Shown one piece after another: positions 50,635-61,012 of a stretch of DNA of 64,000 nucleotides. The position numbers were made by a program, and so were the translations under genes. Location of the stretch: positions 868,001-932,000 of the forward strand of contig JAQPZY010001250.1 in NCBI GenBank assembly GCA_029931535.1, read 5' to 3'. Under the pieces are notes generated by a model. It ran no database searches and was not told where the DNA came from. It saw only the letters and a program-made list of their open reading frames with translations. Origin of the DNA: Margaritifera margaritifera (Eukaryota > Mollusca > Bivalvia > Unionida > Margaritiferidae). The stretch's first letter is position 1; each line of letters opens with the position of its first letter.

Positions 50635-51039
50635 TCTCTGTTATAACTTCTATATGCCTTCATTTCTGTAGTAGAAATATTGCTTCTGCTTGCTTGGTCT
50701 AACTGTAAATCTTATGTTCAGTGATTGGTAGTGATCAAAAACTTGAGCAAAGCCAAAAGATTTTAAATCAAAATTGGCCATGACATTTATTACTGTATGT
50801 ATATCTCTCATTTTACATGTCAATTGAAATATTGTTATATTAACACAAACTATGGGAGGGAGAGAGTAAAGTTGATTATGCAGCAGAATGCTATGTTATA
50901 TTTTATCTTTATTGGTTGTACAGGAGTTTTTTCACTTTGAGACTAGCCACATCATCTGTGAAAACATTAATTTGTATTTAATTAGGCTAGTATTTCAAAT
51001 GTGGTGATAACTAGCAATTTACATTTTCTTGTATTTTAG

Positions 51040-51109
51040 GTACATGTCATCAAACCTCTCCTACCACGGATGTCCAGCCTTATCAAAGCTACAATGGCTA
51101 CACAAGCAG
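51040..51109 (+). CDS. TARBP1: TARBP1 coding exon 2
   Basis: The acceptor TTTTAG|G and donor GCAG|GTGAGG bound 70 nt. In phase 0 from exon 1 it encodes VHVIKPLLPRMSSLIKATMA and then TQA, plus one base. VHVIKP directly after ETLEEKQ is the most conserved TARBP1 N-terminal join, which strongly supports the exon. It ends in phase 1. Confidence 0.85.
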
Positions 51110-51329
51110 GTGAGGACAGAATTCAGTAATTTAATTAATGTTAATATATGGGTACAATGTGCAGTTTAATGTTTAAAACATGTGTACAAGGAAGCCAATT
51201 AAGCTGAGTGCTTATTTGATAAACTGATACAAAAAAACTTGTACACTTTTTGTGATATTGTTGGCAATTGTTAGCTCTAATGGTTAGAGACCAGAAGAGC
51301 TTATGGGATATCCTATCGTCTGTCATTCA

Positions 51330-52452
51330 TCGACCCACATCGTCAACTGTTAGCACAAGTTTGTTATCGCTACTCCTCCTAAACTGTTTGGATGATTGCC
51401 ATGAAACTTTACACACACATTAATCCCAAGATCTAGTTGGTCGTAAATGAAAATGGTGCTGCTCAGACATCCAATATGACCAGCACAGTAGCCATCTTGA
51501 AAATCTTATAGCTGCTCCTCCTGAATGGATGGTCATATCAACATGGGGTTTTCACTGAAAGACTTCTTATGATGTCTAATTGGTTTTAAATGAAAATTGT
51601 ACTGATCTGAGATCCAAATATGATGTCCAATATGGCTGCCACAGCAGCCATCTTGAAAATCTCGTTATTGCTACTCCTCCTGAATAGAGAGTCATATCAA
51701 CATGAGGTTTTCACCAGAAGACTTCTTATGATGTCTGGTTGGTCCTAAATGAAAATAGTGCCACTTGGACATCCAGTATGGCCACCACAGTGGCCATCTT
51801 GAAAATCTTGTTATTGCTACTTCTCCTGAATGGATGGTCATATCAACATGGGATTTTCACTAGAAGACTTATTATGATGTCTAGTTGCTCCTAAATGAAA
51901 ATGGTGCCAATCTGTCATCCAATATGGCCACCATGGCAGCCATCTTGAAAATCTTGTTATTGCTTTTCCTCCTGAACAGAAAGTCATATATACATGGGGT
52001 TCGCCACGAGACTTCTTATGATGCCTAGTTTGAAAATCTTATTGCTACTCCTCCAGATTTGATGGTCATGTCGACATAGTGTTTTCACCAAAAGATTTAT
52101 TATGATATCTACATCCTCCAAAATGAAAATGGTGCCCCACAGACATAAAATATGTCTGCCACAATGAACATATTGAATTTTGTTTTACTAATTCTTCTCA
52201 TTTGATGGTCATATTAGTATGGGGTTTTCACCAAAATTCTTCTAATGGTGACTAGTTTGTTCTAAATGAAAATGGTGCTGATCTTGCATCCAGTATGGTT
52301 GCTGCACTGGCTAATTTGAAAATCTTATTGCTCAAGAATATCTGAGATGGTTTCAACACTCGGCAGTTAAAAAAGAAGAAATGGTCTTATCTTGAATTCC
52401 AGGATATTCTTTTTGGATAGTAGAGCGTAAGCCCCTTCAAGGGGCTCTTGTT
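51330..52452 (-). mobile_element. Helentron-like nonautonomous element with ~145-bp internal repeats
   Basis: On the minus strand it begins AACAAGAG followed by the palindrome AGCCCCTTGAAGGGGCT (52446-52430). Most of it is a direct array of ~145-bp units, seen on + as GCTACTCCTCCTGAA, CATATCAACATGGGGTTTTC, TTCTTATGATGTCTAG, and CCAATATGGC...CAGCCATCTTGAAAATC. Unit starts lie at about 51369, 51513, 51669, 51816, 51961, 52045 and 52190. A terminal hairpin plus central tandem repeats is the layout of Helentron-associated elements known in bivalves. Classification is inference. It lies in TARBP1 intron 2. Confidence 0.5.
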
Positions 52453-52962
52453 ATTGGCAAGCAATACAACATTAGGACTTATAAATGTGCACAATTTATA
52501 TGTATTGTTATTGATAGTTTTTCCAGTTATAGCAATGCACTGGAGTCAGAAAATGTGACATCTTGCTTTGATTTTACTAGTAAAGGAACTTTCATGATAT
52601 CACTATAAAAAACACTCTTTAATATTCCATTAGGCACAGGTTAGTCATGGACTGTTTATGGATAAGAATAATGAACCAAGAAATCTGATTGGGTGAGAAA
52701 TAGAACTTGCCTTTTAATTTATGAAATGTGCTTATCAGTAGTGAAATGTACCTCGATAATGTTGACTGCAACATTTCAATATTTATTCTTATCAACAAAA
52801 TTCAACAGCATAAAAAAAAAGATTGTCAATTTGAAAAAAAGAAAGCAGGATCAGAACCAAGTACAAATAGGTCAATAGTTGAGCTAAACACCTATTTGGG
52901 ATCCAAACAGATGTTCAAGAATGAAATTTTATGTTCTGGGCTTGCATTTTCTTGTACACATA

Positions 52963-53304
52963 TAGCTCCCCTCGTTTTAACACAGTAGTCGGAGTCCATT
53001 ATTGCCAACCGCGTTATGTACCAAACTGCGTTATACTGAGAAGCGTGATATCTACAGAACTGCAATATATTGAGAATAGTGTAGTATACAGAACTGTGGT
53101 ATAGCGAGCACTATCAAAATTTGCTCAATAATGGTGTTTTGAAAAGGAAATGAAGCTATAAGACTAAGTTTCACCTCGTTTTCTTTCAACACTTTTTGTT
53201 TTACATTGTTATGATTTTGGTCATGGGGTCCATAGTAGTAAGTAGTACCATGTTATATCTGGAATCGCATTATAACAAAGCTCATTATAACAGGGGAGAG
53301 CTGT
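52963..53304. mobile_element. ~340-bp TA-flanked MITE
   Basis: The left end AGCTCCCCTCGTTTTAACA and the right end TTATAACAGGGGAGAGCTG are imperfect inverted repeats next to TA. The interior repeats GCGTTATACTGAG-like blocks (about 53026, 53060, 53095). Located in TARBP1 intron 2. Confidence 0.45.
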
Positions 53305-53698
53305 ATATGCACTCAGTTTTGCTACAAAATACTAAAAGGTTTGTGAGCGCTTATTTTCCAAATATGCTCATTTCTATGATGCATTTAGATTGTACATTAC
53401 CTTACAAATAAGTAATCAAAACACCAATTTGCTGAAGGTAGAGTCTTGAGTTACATAACAAACATTTCAGACATTGACTAATTATTAAACTTCTTATTTG
53501 CTTTTATTATTCATTTTTGAGTGATAACATATGCTATAACTTGATACTTTGCCTTGTTTTAATATTCAGCTATCCTTTCCTTTTTACTCGTGTAAAAGTG
53601 TCTCTACATTTTCATGCAAACCTGTAATTGGAACTCAGACTTGCGTTGCATCAGTGTCTTTTCATTTTGAAAAATGTGGGGGTTTTTTTCTTTCTCAG

Positions 53699-53847
53699 AA
53701 CCTCAACGCTTGCACACCTCATGGTTGACCGTGATCTTTACCCGCAGTTTCTTTCATGAGAGTGTGAAGATTATACGGTGGTCTGCAGAAACAATCCTGT
53801 CACTGGATCTACAGAAGTGTCCCATGCTGACACAGGGACAAGATCAG
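53699..53847 (+). CDS. TARBP1: TARBP1 coding exon 3
   Basis: A pyrimidine-rich tract ends in TTTCTCAG (AG 53697-53698). The donor is CAG|GTACTT at 53848. The 149 nt join in phase 1 and end in phase 0. They encode EPQRLHTSWLTVIFTRSFFH, ESVKIIRWSAETILSLDL and QKCPMLTQGQDQ. H-x-SW near the start and a hydrophobic helix in the middle match the TARBP1 region after the VIKP exon. The donor is weaker than those of the other exons. Confidence 0.8.
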
Positions 53848-54547
53848 GTACTTCCAGCTTTTGTTTATGCCCATGAGAAAAAATGGAGGGGGAAGTGGAT
53901 TCTTTATAACACCTATCTGTCCATTCACTAGTATCCAATTTGTGTGTAATCAGTTCCTCATATGGGAACACACAGCTAATCCAGTTCCTATAGACTGTAG
54001 TGTTAATGTTTTGCAAAATTACTGTACTTTCATGGTAAGACTATAAAATATGTTTTTATCCCAAGCATAATCTGATTTGAGAGTAAACTTTTAAAACACT
54101 GAAAATGATATGCTGTCAGTTCATTTTTGACAAAATTTCCTTGTATGTGCCCACTATAAAAATCCAGCCTGGTAAAATTTCCTGTTTGACATCGGGGAGT
54201 ATCAGTGCATCAACAGCAATAGAATGAAATGGTTTTAGGTTCAAGCCAACTACTGTATACAGTTTACCCATACATAGCCATCTTCCCAAAAAGTACATTT
54301 GAATTTCTGCTAATTATTTTCAGCCAATCAGCAACCTTCATTCTCCTAATTACAGTATTTAATATTCCACCGCATATAGGCAGGTTTCTTATCTTGGTAA
54401 ATAGTTCTGTGTAACCTAGAATCCAGTTTTACTGTCATAATAATTATTCATTGCCAAAGCATTTCTCCTCAAAAGCTCCTGCAAAAACATAGTTGTCTTG
54501 CAATTACTGTTTCGAAGATATCGAGGAATTTGTTTAAATTTGCAAGC

Positions 54548-54622
54548 CCACTAAAATCATAAATTGATAAAATTTTCCACAAAAGAATGAGTTTCCCACT
54601 AAAATCATAAATTGATAAAATC
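54548..54622 (+). repeat. Short 48-bp duplication
   Basis: CCCACTAAAATCATAAATTG at 54548 and again at 54596, directly left of the SINE-like segment. Confidence 0.7.
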
Positions 54623-54634
54623 ACACACATCTCA

Positions 54635-54810
54635 CCTCTGCATGAGTTCAAGTCTTGGCTCAACCAACGTGGGTATGTGAGAAAACTTTCCCGTAGATTC
54701 CCATGTGTTGGTGGTTCTTCCTGGGTTCTTCCTCCACCATATATACTGGCCACCATGTATAGCCTATCATATGCTGAAAAATGGCATTAAACCCCACAAA
54801 CAAAAATTGA
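54635..54810 (+). mobile_element. SINE-like segment
   Basis: A GAGTTCAAGTCTTGGCTC block resembles a worn pol III B box. It is followed by ~110 bp of unique sequence and the tail GGCATTAAACCCCACAAACA, a tail type I associate with molluscan interspersed repeats. No A box could be placed. Confidence 0.35.
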
Positions 54811-55908
54811 ATTTTTCTTTTTTATGACATGTCTGTACCTGTGGTCTCTTGGGTTGAGATGTAGTTAAGGATTGCAGTTGAATAGATTCAGTTTATTATG
54901 TAATTATTCAGATGCTATCATGGTAAAACCTATATTATGTTATGGTTCTGAATGTATTGAAAGTGTTCAAAGTCGCTTCTTTAAACAGCATCTATGTATC
55001 TCCCATACTGTGAATAATTATGTTGTCCATGAAAATGCGGCAAACTACTGTTGTGTGATACATATTACTCCAGGTGAGTTAAATATTGGTGTAAATTGTT
55101 CTATATGGATAGGAGCAGATACCCAGCAGAATGCTGCAAAATGCTTAAATCATTAGATGATAATGCATGAGCTACATGGACATTATGTGTGAGCAATTTA
55201 TTATTTAGCTATGTTTTGGGTTTTGTTTGGATATCACAAGATGTTGAAAGTGTTAGTGTATTTGTAACAACATTTTCTTGAAGAGCGAAGGATTGCATGA
55301 ATCAAAATTGGCATGATAATATCACACATTTTTCAAGATGCAGGTATTATCAAAATCATTAAAACTATCAAATGTTGAGAAGGATCTGTCCATTGGATAC
55401 CATTTTATGTCCGTAAAGATATCTCAAGATTCAGTTATTATAGTCATAAACTTTTTATAGAGACTGGCAGACATGATGGTGTTACTACTTTATATGATTT
55501 GTGTAAGTTTTGTTTTTGAAGTAATTTCTCACTTGTAGGAGATGAATATCATTCATTCTTGGAGAAAAGTATTTAGACAAACCTTTATATACTAATCCAT
55601 GTATAGAAAAATTTTATGGCTTTATGTTAACACAAAATCCTTTTGTTATTCACTGAGTTGCATTATTTATCTACCATTTGCTGCATTGACAAGAAAAAAT
55701 TAAATATTTAGTATAAACACAACATGTATATGTGCACTTCAGTTGATAGATTTTGTTGTTGTTTATATTATTGTATTATGGGCATGTGGTCTAGATTAGC
55801 AATTAAAGACTCTTGTATCTTGTAATTATTCAAAATGTTGAAAACATTGAATTCAGTAATAATATTGCTTTGTTTTAATTATGAATGAATTAGGTAATTA
55901 GTGTCATA

Positions 55909-57221
55909 CACCTCTCCCTCGATATATCATGCACAGTGGGGTCCAAAAGAACACACTGCAGTATAAGTGAGGGCGGAAGTTACCGAGAGACCTCTGAAAA
56001 ATTAAGAAGGGGATACCATCCTGGCTGGACATTGACAATGAGAAGAAAAGGGGGGTCCAGAACTGTTTAATGGTTTAAGACTTGTTTTATGATCATGTTG
56101 GGTAATAATTGTCAATAAAATGCTTTTTCTAATGAAGTTGTTTGCTTTTCGGTATAAATTACCTTTATTTTCAAGACATTTAATTTGTAAAACAACAACC
56201 ATCAATGTCAAAACTCGATTTAAAAAGAAATAATTCTATTAATAAAATATTGATGCCGCAATTTCATTGCTAGTAATTGTGAAATTTCTGCTTATCTTTG
56301 AGCAAACCTCTGAGTACCAATTCGGGAATTTTAAGTTCACTACAAACTTTGGAATTCGCTTCTCCATAATAAACCATACCTGTGAAATTAAATTTTTCAT
56401 GCAATAAGTACTCATATCACTTGCTTCCCTTGTTATCATTGATCACATGTGAATTAGTAGGATAAACCACAAATTGTTGGATACTTTAATTATGTTACCT
56501 ACATAATAATAGTTATAACTGTTCGATTGGTCATTTGAAATGAGTTGACCTGACACACTACCTTGACTGCTAGCTCTTATGCAGGTAGGATTTGCATGCA
56601 TTGTAACTTTTTAAAATTCCACCCCCTTTATTTGATTTGATGCAAAAGACGTAATTAATTTTATAGTACAAAGCAGGTCTACTTTTATTTAATTGGAACA
56701 ATACAATAAACACTTCCGTAAATCGAAGATCAAAACATAGTCGGCAATTAATGTGGTTCTCACAGAAATGCTTGTGGACATAGCTGTGATAGTAGGTTGA
56801 CAATTTTCATGTTGGAATGCAAGAGGGCATATCACATTTATGATGAATACACTGAAACCAAATTAAAAGATAGAACTAAATCATGAATTTCACTTGACAA
56901 AACTTATTTAATTGGTATTTATTTCTTAATTATTATTTGTAAAGAAAATGTAACAAAATATATGACTTCTTATTAAAAGTTGTGAATTTCATGATGTTGA
57001 TTCAAATTTCCGGGCACCAACTGCCATTTTTGCTGATAAAATGAGAGATATGTCAGAGTTTCATTTATCAGTTTTGGTTGCGTTTTTCTTCACGTTCAGC
57101 AAATAGGGACCAATTCTTTTTGTATTTTCTAGAAATAAAAAAAAATGGCATCCACGCCCGACTCTACATTATAAGCGGAGTTTTGCGAGTTATTCGGGCA
57201 CGAGTTATCATGGGAGAGGTG
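55909..57221. mobile_element. ~1.3-kb TA-flanked DNA transposon, nonautonomous
   Basis: The ends CACCTCTCCC...ATATCATGC and the complement of GCACGAGTTATCATGGGAGA GGTG form ~25-bp imperfect TIRs, with TA on both sides (55907-55908 and 57222-57223). The subterminal regions contain related GGGCGG/ TTATAAG blocks. No transposase was recognised; the short minus frames are not persuasive. TA targets suggest a Tc1/mariner or pogo mobiliser. Its right end lies 54 bp before TARBP1 exon 4. Confidence 0.65.
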
Positions 57222-57277
57222 TAGTTACCACTAATTATCTAGGATGTAAAAAAGTACAGTTGTATTTTCCATTACAG

Positions 57278-57330
57278 TTTTTGTATGGATCAATGCTGCT
57301 GTCACTACAGGAGTCCAAGTTATTTGTGAG
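57278..57330 (+). CDS. TARBP1: TARBP1 coding exon 4
   Basis: The acceptor is TTCCATTACAG (57277) and the donor GTGAG|GTAAGG (57331). The 53 nt start in phase 0 after exon 3 and end in phase 2. They encode FLYGSMLLSLQESKLFV plus two bases of an Arg codon. This corresponds to the 'GP-L-x-x-L-x-E-x-x-LYSR'-like stretch of vertebrate TARBP1. Reading past the donor meets TAA two codons later, so correct splicing is needed. No downstream exon was recognised before 64000; the next must begin in phase 2. Confidence 0.7.
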
Positions 57331-57433
57331 GTAAGGAGAATTCAGTAACAAACTTAAGTTATTTGTGAAGTAAGAAAAATTCAGTAACAAATTTAAGTTA
57401 TTTGTGAGGTAAGGAAAATTCAGTAACAAAGTT
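57317..57433 (+). repeat. 39-bp triplication spanning the exon 4 splice donor
   Basis: AAGTTATTTGTGAGGTAAGG begins at 57317, recurs at 57356 (as GTGAAGTAAG) and again at 57395, each followed by a AATTCAGTAACAAA block. Copy 1 contains the true exon-intron junction, and copy 3 has an identical GAG|GTAAGG donor. Confidence 0.9.
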
Positions 57434-57954
57434 GAGAGTTAAGCCTTGTGTTTAGATATTAAGGATATCTGATAACTCTGTACAGGAACTCGGGCAAATG
57501 AAAATGAATCAGACTGCAGTTCAATTGTTTTGAAATGTTGGTAAACATTTGAATAGGATATAGTCAAAAATATGGCTAATACACTGGAGGATGTATGTTT
57601 TCCGGGTCACAAGAAAGTGATGCCTTGTTGATTCATTATTATGTATGTTGTTCATTCAACTGTGTTGAAAATAATACCTTTTGACAATAGCCTTTCTCTG
57701 TCATCCTAAGGAAAACCTGAGAAAGTTAGTTATGTTTCTTACACTTATTGGTACTTTCTTTTTTATGCCATCAATGCAATATGTGATATTGATCGCTAAC
57801 ACTCATGCTTTCACCTGTGTATTGTATTGTGCTGTTAAACTTCAGTTTTTTACGCACTTCTTAGGTCATCTTGGTAACAGGAGTTTGTTTAATTAAACAT
57901 TTTGTAAATTTGTTGTATGCATGTGTTTTGTTTTTTTCTTCTCTTTTATTTTAG

Positions 57955-58112
57955 AGATGTCAATCAAGCGCAGAAGTGTAGGTGCTTTAATTTTATTGAG
58001 GACAATCATGAGATATGCCTTGCTTGCACAAAATGTTCTTCTTCACACCCATGCAGCATGTGTGCATTGTGGGCAGAAGACGTTTGGTCCAGCGTCTTGA
58101 AAAGGCAATAGA
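57955..58112 (+). pseudogene. DIRS gag-like Cys-rich fragment
   Basis: The open frame reads AQKCRCFNFIEDNHEICLAC, then TKCSSSHPCSMCALWAEDVW and SSVLKRQ before a stop. The C-x-C...D-x-H-x-x-C-x-x-C...C-x-x-C-x-x-W spacing is the one seen in DIRS first-ORF proteins. An AG (57954) just before it mimics a splice acceptor, but the reading is element-derived. Confidence 0.55.
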
Positions 58113-58899
58113 AGGGCCACGAGAAAAGGGCACATACAAAATCTTCTGAACATGAAGTTTTAAAGTATCCATCTGAATTCGGAATTGCTTGCAAGTTTTG
58201 TTAGGAACATTGAGATGCCACCCCCTCCCTTGGCAAAGATACCCAAAATGGCAGCTATAGTGACAATTACTTTTGACCCCATCAAAGCTACAACAAGTTA
58301 TTCCACACAAGCTATATTGGAATTGTGGTGCCTTATACAAAAAAGCACTGTCTTGGAGGTTGTTGACTAGTGAATTGGAGGAAACTGGGACTGTTTTTAA
58401 CCCAATTTGGCAGCCGACTGGGCATAAGTCCCCACCCCTGCCTGTGCATGTACTTTGTACCATTGAAGATTAATGTGGGATTAACTTCTGACTTTGCAGG
58501 CTGGCTAGGCCTGTAAATTAAGTATCATTCACTGTATGCTATCCGGGCTGCCTACCAACTGATCCAGTCAATCAGTGTATGGTTTAGGCGAGCGTGAATC
58601 TATTATCTTGGACTGGCCAATCACATGATGCTGGACAGTTCCTACAGTGATGGTGGGTTACTCCCAGCAGACCACCCAGGCTAGTCAGCTGGACAGACCA
58701 TATCTGTGATACCAGTACATTGTGAACCAACATCACAGTTGGGGTCTTCGTCCAGCCATCTCGCCCGGCCCAACCAACCATCTCAGACTAACATTGTCCA
58801 GCTGGACCACACTCTGTGCTGACATGGCACGACCGGCTCTTCTAGTATATCTGACAGGTTGAACGAATAATATGCATTGTGACGATAGTGTCATCACTG

Positions 58900-60135
58900 C
58901 CATATGGAATGTTATGCCTGCATACAGGGGGAGGACACACCCCCATTGCATAGTGTACTAATTCCACGCCCTTCCATTCTGCCTCAACTTCAGCCCTTGG
59001 GCCTTGACCTAGACATTTTTACTGTGCCTTATCTCACTTCAGAATGTCCTCCACAGCGGCAGTGGCATACCTGGATGATATGCTGCAAATTAAAACATTA
59101 AGTAAGTTCGGTTTTAGTTCACGACGCAAAGAACCTTCTGTACCTCATTCACAGTTTAGTGTGGATAGTCAATGTGAAGAAGTCGGATCTTGTCACTTCT
59201 CAACATTACATTCATCTAGGTATGAAGTTTCTAAGGCATATCAACCTGGTGTGTCTTCCTCCCAAACACATCGACCATATCATTCATGCTTCGGAGAAGT
59301 CATCCGCCAGGACGTTCATTTCTGCGAGGGAGTTGGCATGCTCAATGTGGCAGCAGACCTGCTCAGCCTCACTGCCATTACATGCACCCTCTGCAGATGG
59401 CTCTATTAGCACAGTGGTGCCTGATCTCAGGTTGTTTAGATCACCAGATTACAATTTTGAATGAAATCAGCTACTTCCTGCTTCAATCGCAAGACAGTGA
59501 GTGGCTAGCAGCAGGAATACCTTTAGAAGCCCCAAAACCAGTTTGTCAGGTTGGGGGGCACACTTGCTGCTGGACTTTTCACATTAGTCTCTTGCAAATG
59601 AAGGCCATTCTCCATGCATGCCGCGTTTAGATGGAGCACTTCCAAGGGAGACTGTTCTTATAATGTCAGACAATTCGGTCATAATGAACTGTCTCTTTAA
59701 ACAAGTGGGGACCAACTCACCAGAGCTCTGCATTATGATATTGGAGTACCTTTGTTGGTGTGCCTAATACCATATAAACATACAAGTCTGACACATCCTG
59801 GGCAAGCTCATCAAGGAGAGGCCAACTATTTTATATGGAGGGGTCTCTCCATCTGTCTTTCATCGAGTTTGTACTTTACGGGGCTGACTGATGTTAGACC
59901 TATTTGCAGTGAGGTGGAACAACAAACTGCTCACCTTTGTCTCTCTATTCCTGGACCCAGAGGCATGGACCATCAATGCCCTTTCAATCAGCATGGAGTG
60001 GATATGGGCATATGTCTTCCCACCAGTGGTTTTAATACCTATAATAATCCAGAATTGAGTGGCAGGGCTTGCAAAATAGTTCTGATTTTCCTATCCGACA
60101 GGACAGGTCCTGGGTCAAGAGTCTGCTCGATCTAG
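58900..60135 (+). pseudogene. DIRS RT / RNase H remnant
   Basis: AVAYLDDMLQI at 59062-59094 is the RT catalytic box (YxDD). WIVNVKKSDLVTSQHYIHLG (59158-59220) follows in another frame, then PPKHIDHIIHA, the RT thumb region of DIRS. RNase H pieces include DNSVIMNCLFKQVGTNSPEL (about 59668) and NNKLLTFVSLFLDPEAWTIN (about 59915-59975) followed by WAYVFPPVVLIPIII. Four or more frameshifts separate these blocks. Confidence 0.7.
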
Positions 60136-60292
60136 CAATGGACATACCCAGGATAATCATAGTGACCCCCCTGCTGCTCAAGCAGTCAAGGTCACCATTA
60201 TTCCATATGACTTTGTGTCTGTAAAAACTCCTCCTTCACACCTGGCTCTTGTCTATGATGCCCTGCATGAAAAGTAGTTCTGCACTTCAATT

Positions 60293-61009
60293 GTGGATAG
60301 GATCACGAAAACTAGAAGGCCCTCCACTTTGAAGGCATATGAGGGGAAGTGGCACATTTTCACTGACTGGTGTCATGTTATTGATGTCACACCAATCTTC
60401 GTCTCCATTGCCCAAATGGCTACCTCCTTTCTTTTCCTCTTTGAATACAAGAAGCTAACCCCTATCACAATCAGGGGATACCATTCGATGATTTCAGACA
60501 CGTTCAGACATCATGGAAGGGATGATATTGGCCACAACAAGAATCTGTCTGACTTCTTGTCCAATTTTGACATATTCAGGCCACGCTCTCTCACCTTGTT
60601 CCCAAAATGGAATATCCCCTGGGTCTTAATGTGGCTTAACTTGTCCAAATTAGAACTTATATCTTCCACCTTGCTGAAGCAGTTATCACACAAGACTTGC
60701 CTCCTGATAGAACTAGCTTCAGTTTGCAGGGTGAGTGGGCTGCATGTGCTATCCATGGATCCAAACTACATGCGGTTCCATTCCAACAGCTCAGTTGTAC
60801 TAATTACACAACCTGGTTTCATTTCTAAAAACAGGTTCCCGTTGATAGGCAATCAACAAATAACTATTCATCCTCTCTCTTCGACTGACCCATTGAGAGA
60901 GGTGAAGCTGCAGGACCCAGTACACACTCTAAGATGTTATCTGAGTAGCATGGAAAGTGTTTGCAGTGGCCGTCAAAGACTTTTCCTACTGGTTAAGTTT
61001 ATTATTTAG
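60293..61009 (+). pseudogene. DIRS tyrosine recombinase, C-terminally truncated
   Basis: This is a 238-codon open frame. The N-terminal SAM-like domain shows RPSTLKAYEGKWHIFTDWC, FLFLFEYKKLTPITIRGYHS and MIS. The catalytic domain begins near residue 115 and holds LIELASVCRVSGLHVLSMD, with the first catalytic Arg in CRVSxLH. The later H-x-x-R box and the Tyr nucleophile are absent, because the frame runs into unrelated sequence after about residue 225. In DIRS elements this enzyme replaces the integrase. The open length suggests fairly recent decay compared with the RT. Confidence 0.75.
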
Positions 61010-61012
61010 ATT

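Larger units (their letters stand above)
47490..51039 (+). other. TARBP1 intron 1
   Basis: GT at 47490 and AG at 51038-51039. It contains an (ATT)n microsatellite (47661-47707), a pogo-like HTH fragment, a TA-flanked TIR element (48789-49836), a (CA)n tract (49571-49597) and the TIR element with tRNA-like core (50229-50634). Confidence 0.75.
57955..61012 (+). mobile_element. Decayed DIRS retrotransposon in TARBP1 intron 4
   Basis: Ordered remnants: gag-like Cys/His region (57955-58112), RT with YLDD (59065-59079), RNase H (about 59480-60100) and tyrosine recombinase (60293-61009), all on +. This is the DIRS gene order. The frame changes many times, and terminal repeats were not identified. 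Confidence 0.75.

Noticed and set aside
52430..52446. Hairpin considered as a canonical Helitron 3' end
   Set aside because: No CTRR follows the hairpin in either orientation, so the Helentron-type reading was preferred.
54469..54756. 95-codon minus frame
   Set aside because: It crosses the SINE-like segment and the 48-bp duplication; no domain.
57917..58111. Possible TARBP1 exon 5 after TTTTATTTTAG
   Set aside because: The phase would fit (AG|A), but the peptide has the Cys/His pattern of DIRS first-ORF proteins and does not resemble the expected TARBP1 continuation.
57993..58463. 156-codon minus-strand frame
   Set aside because: It is antisense to the DIRS remnant and has no recognisable domain.
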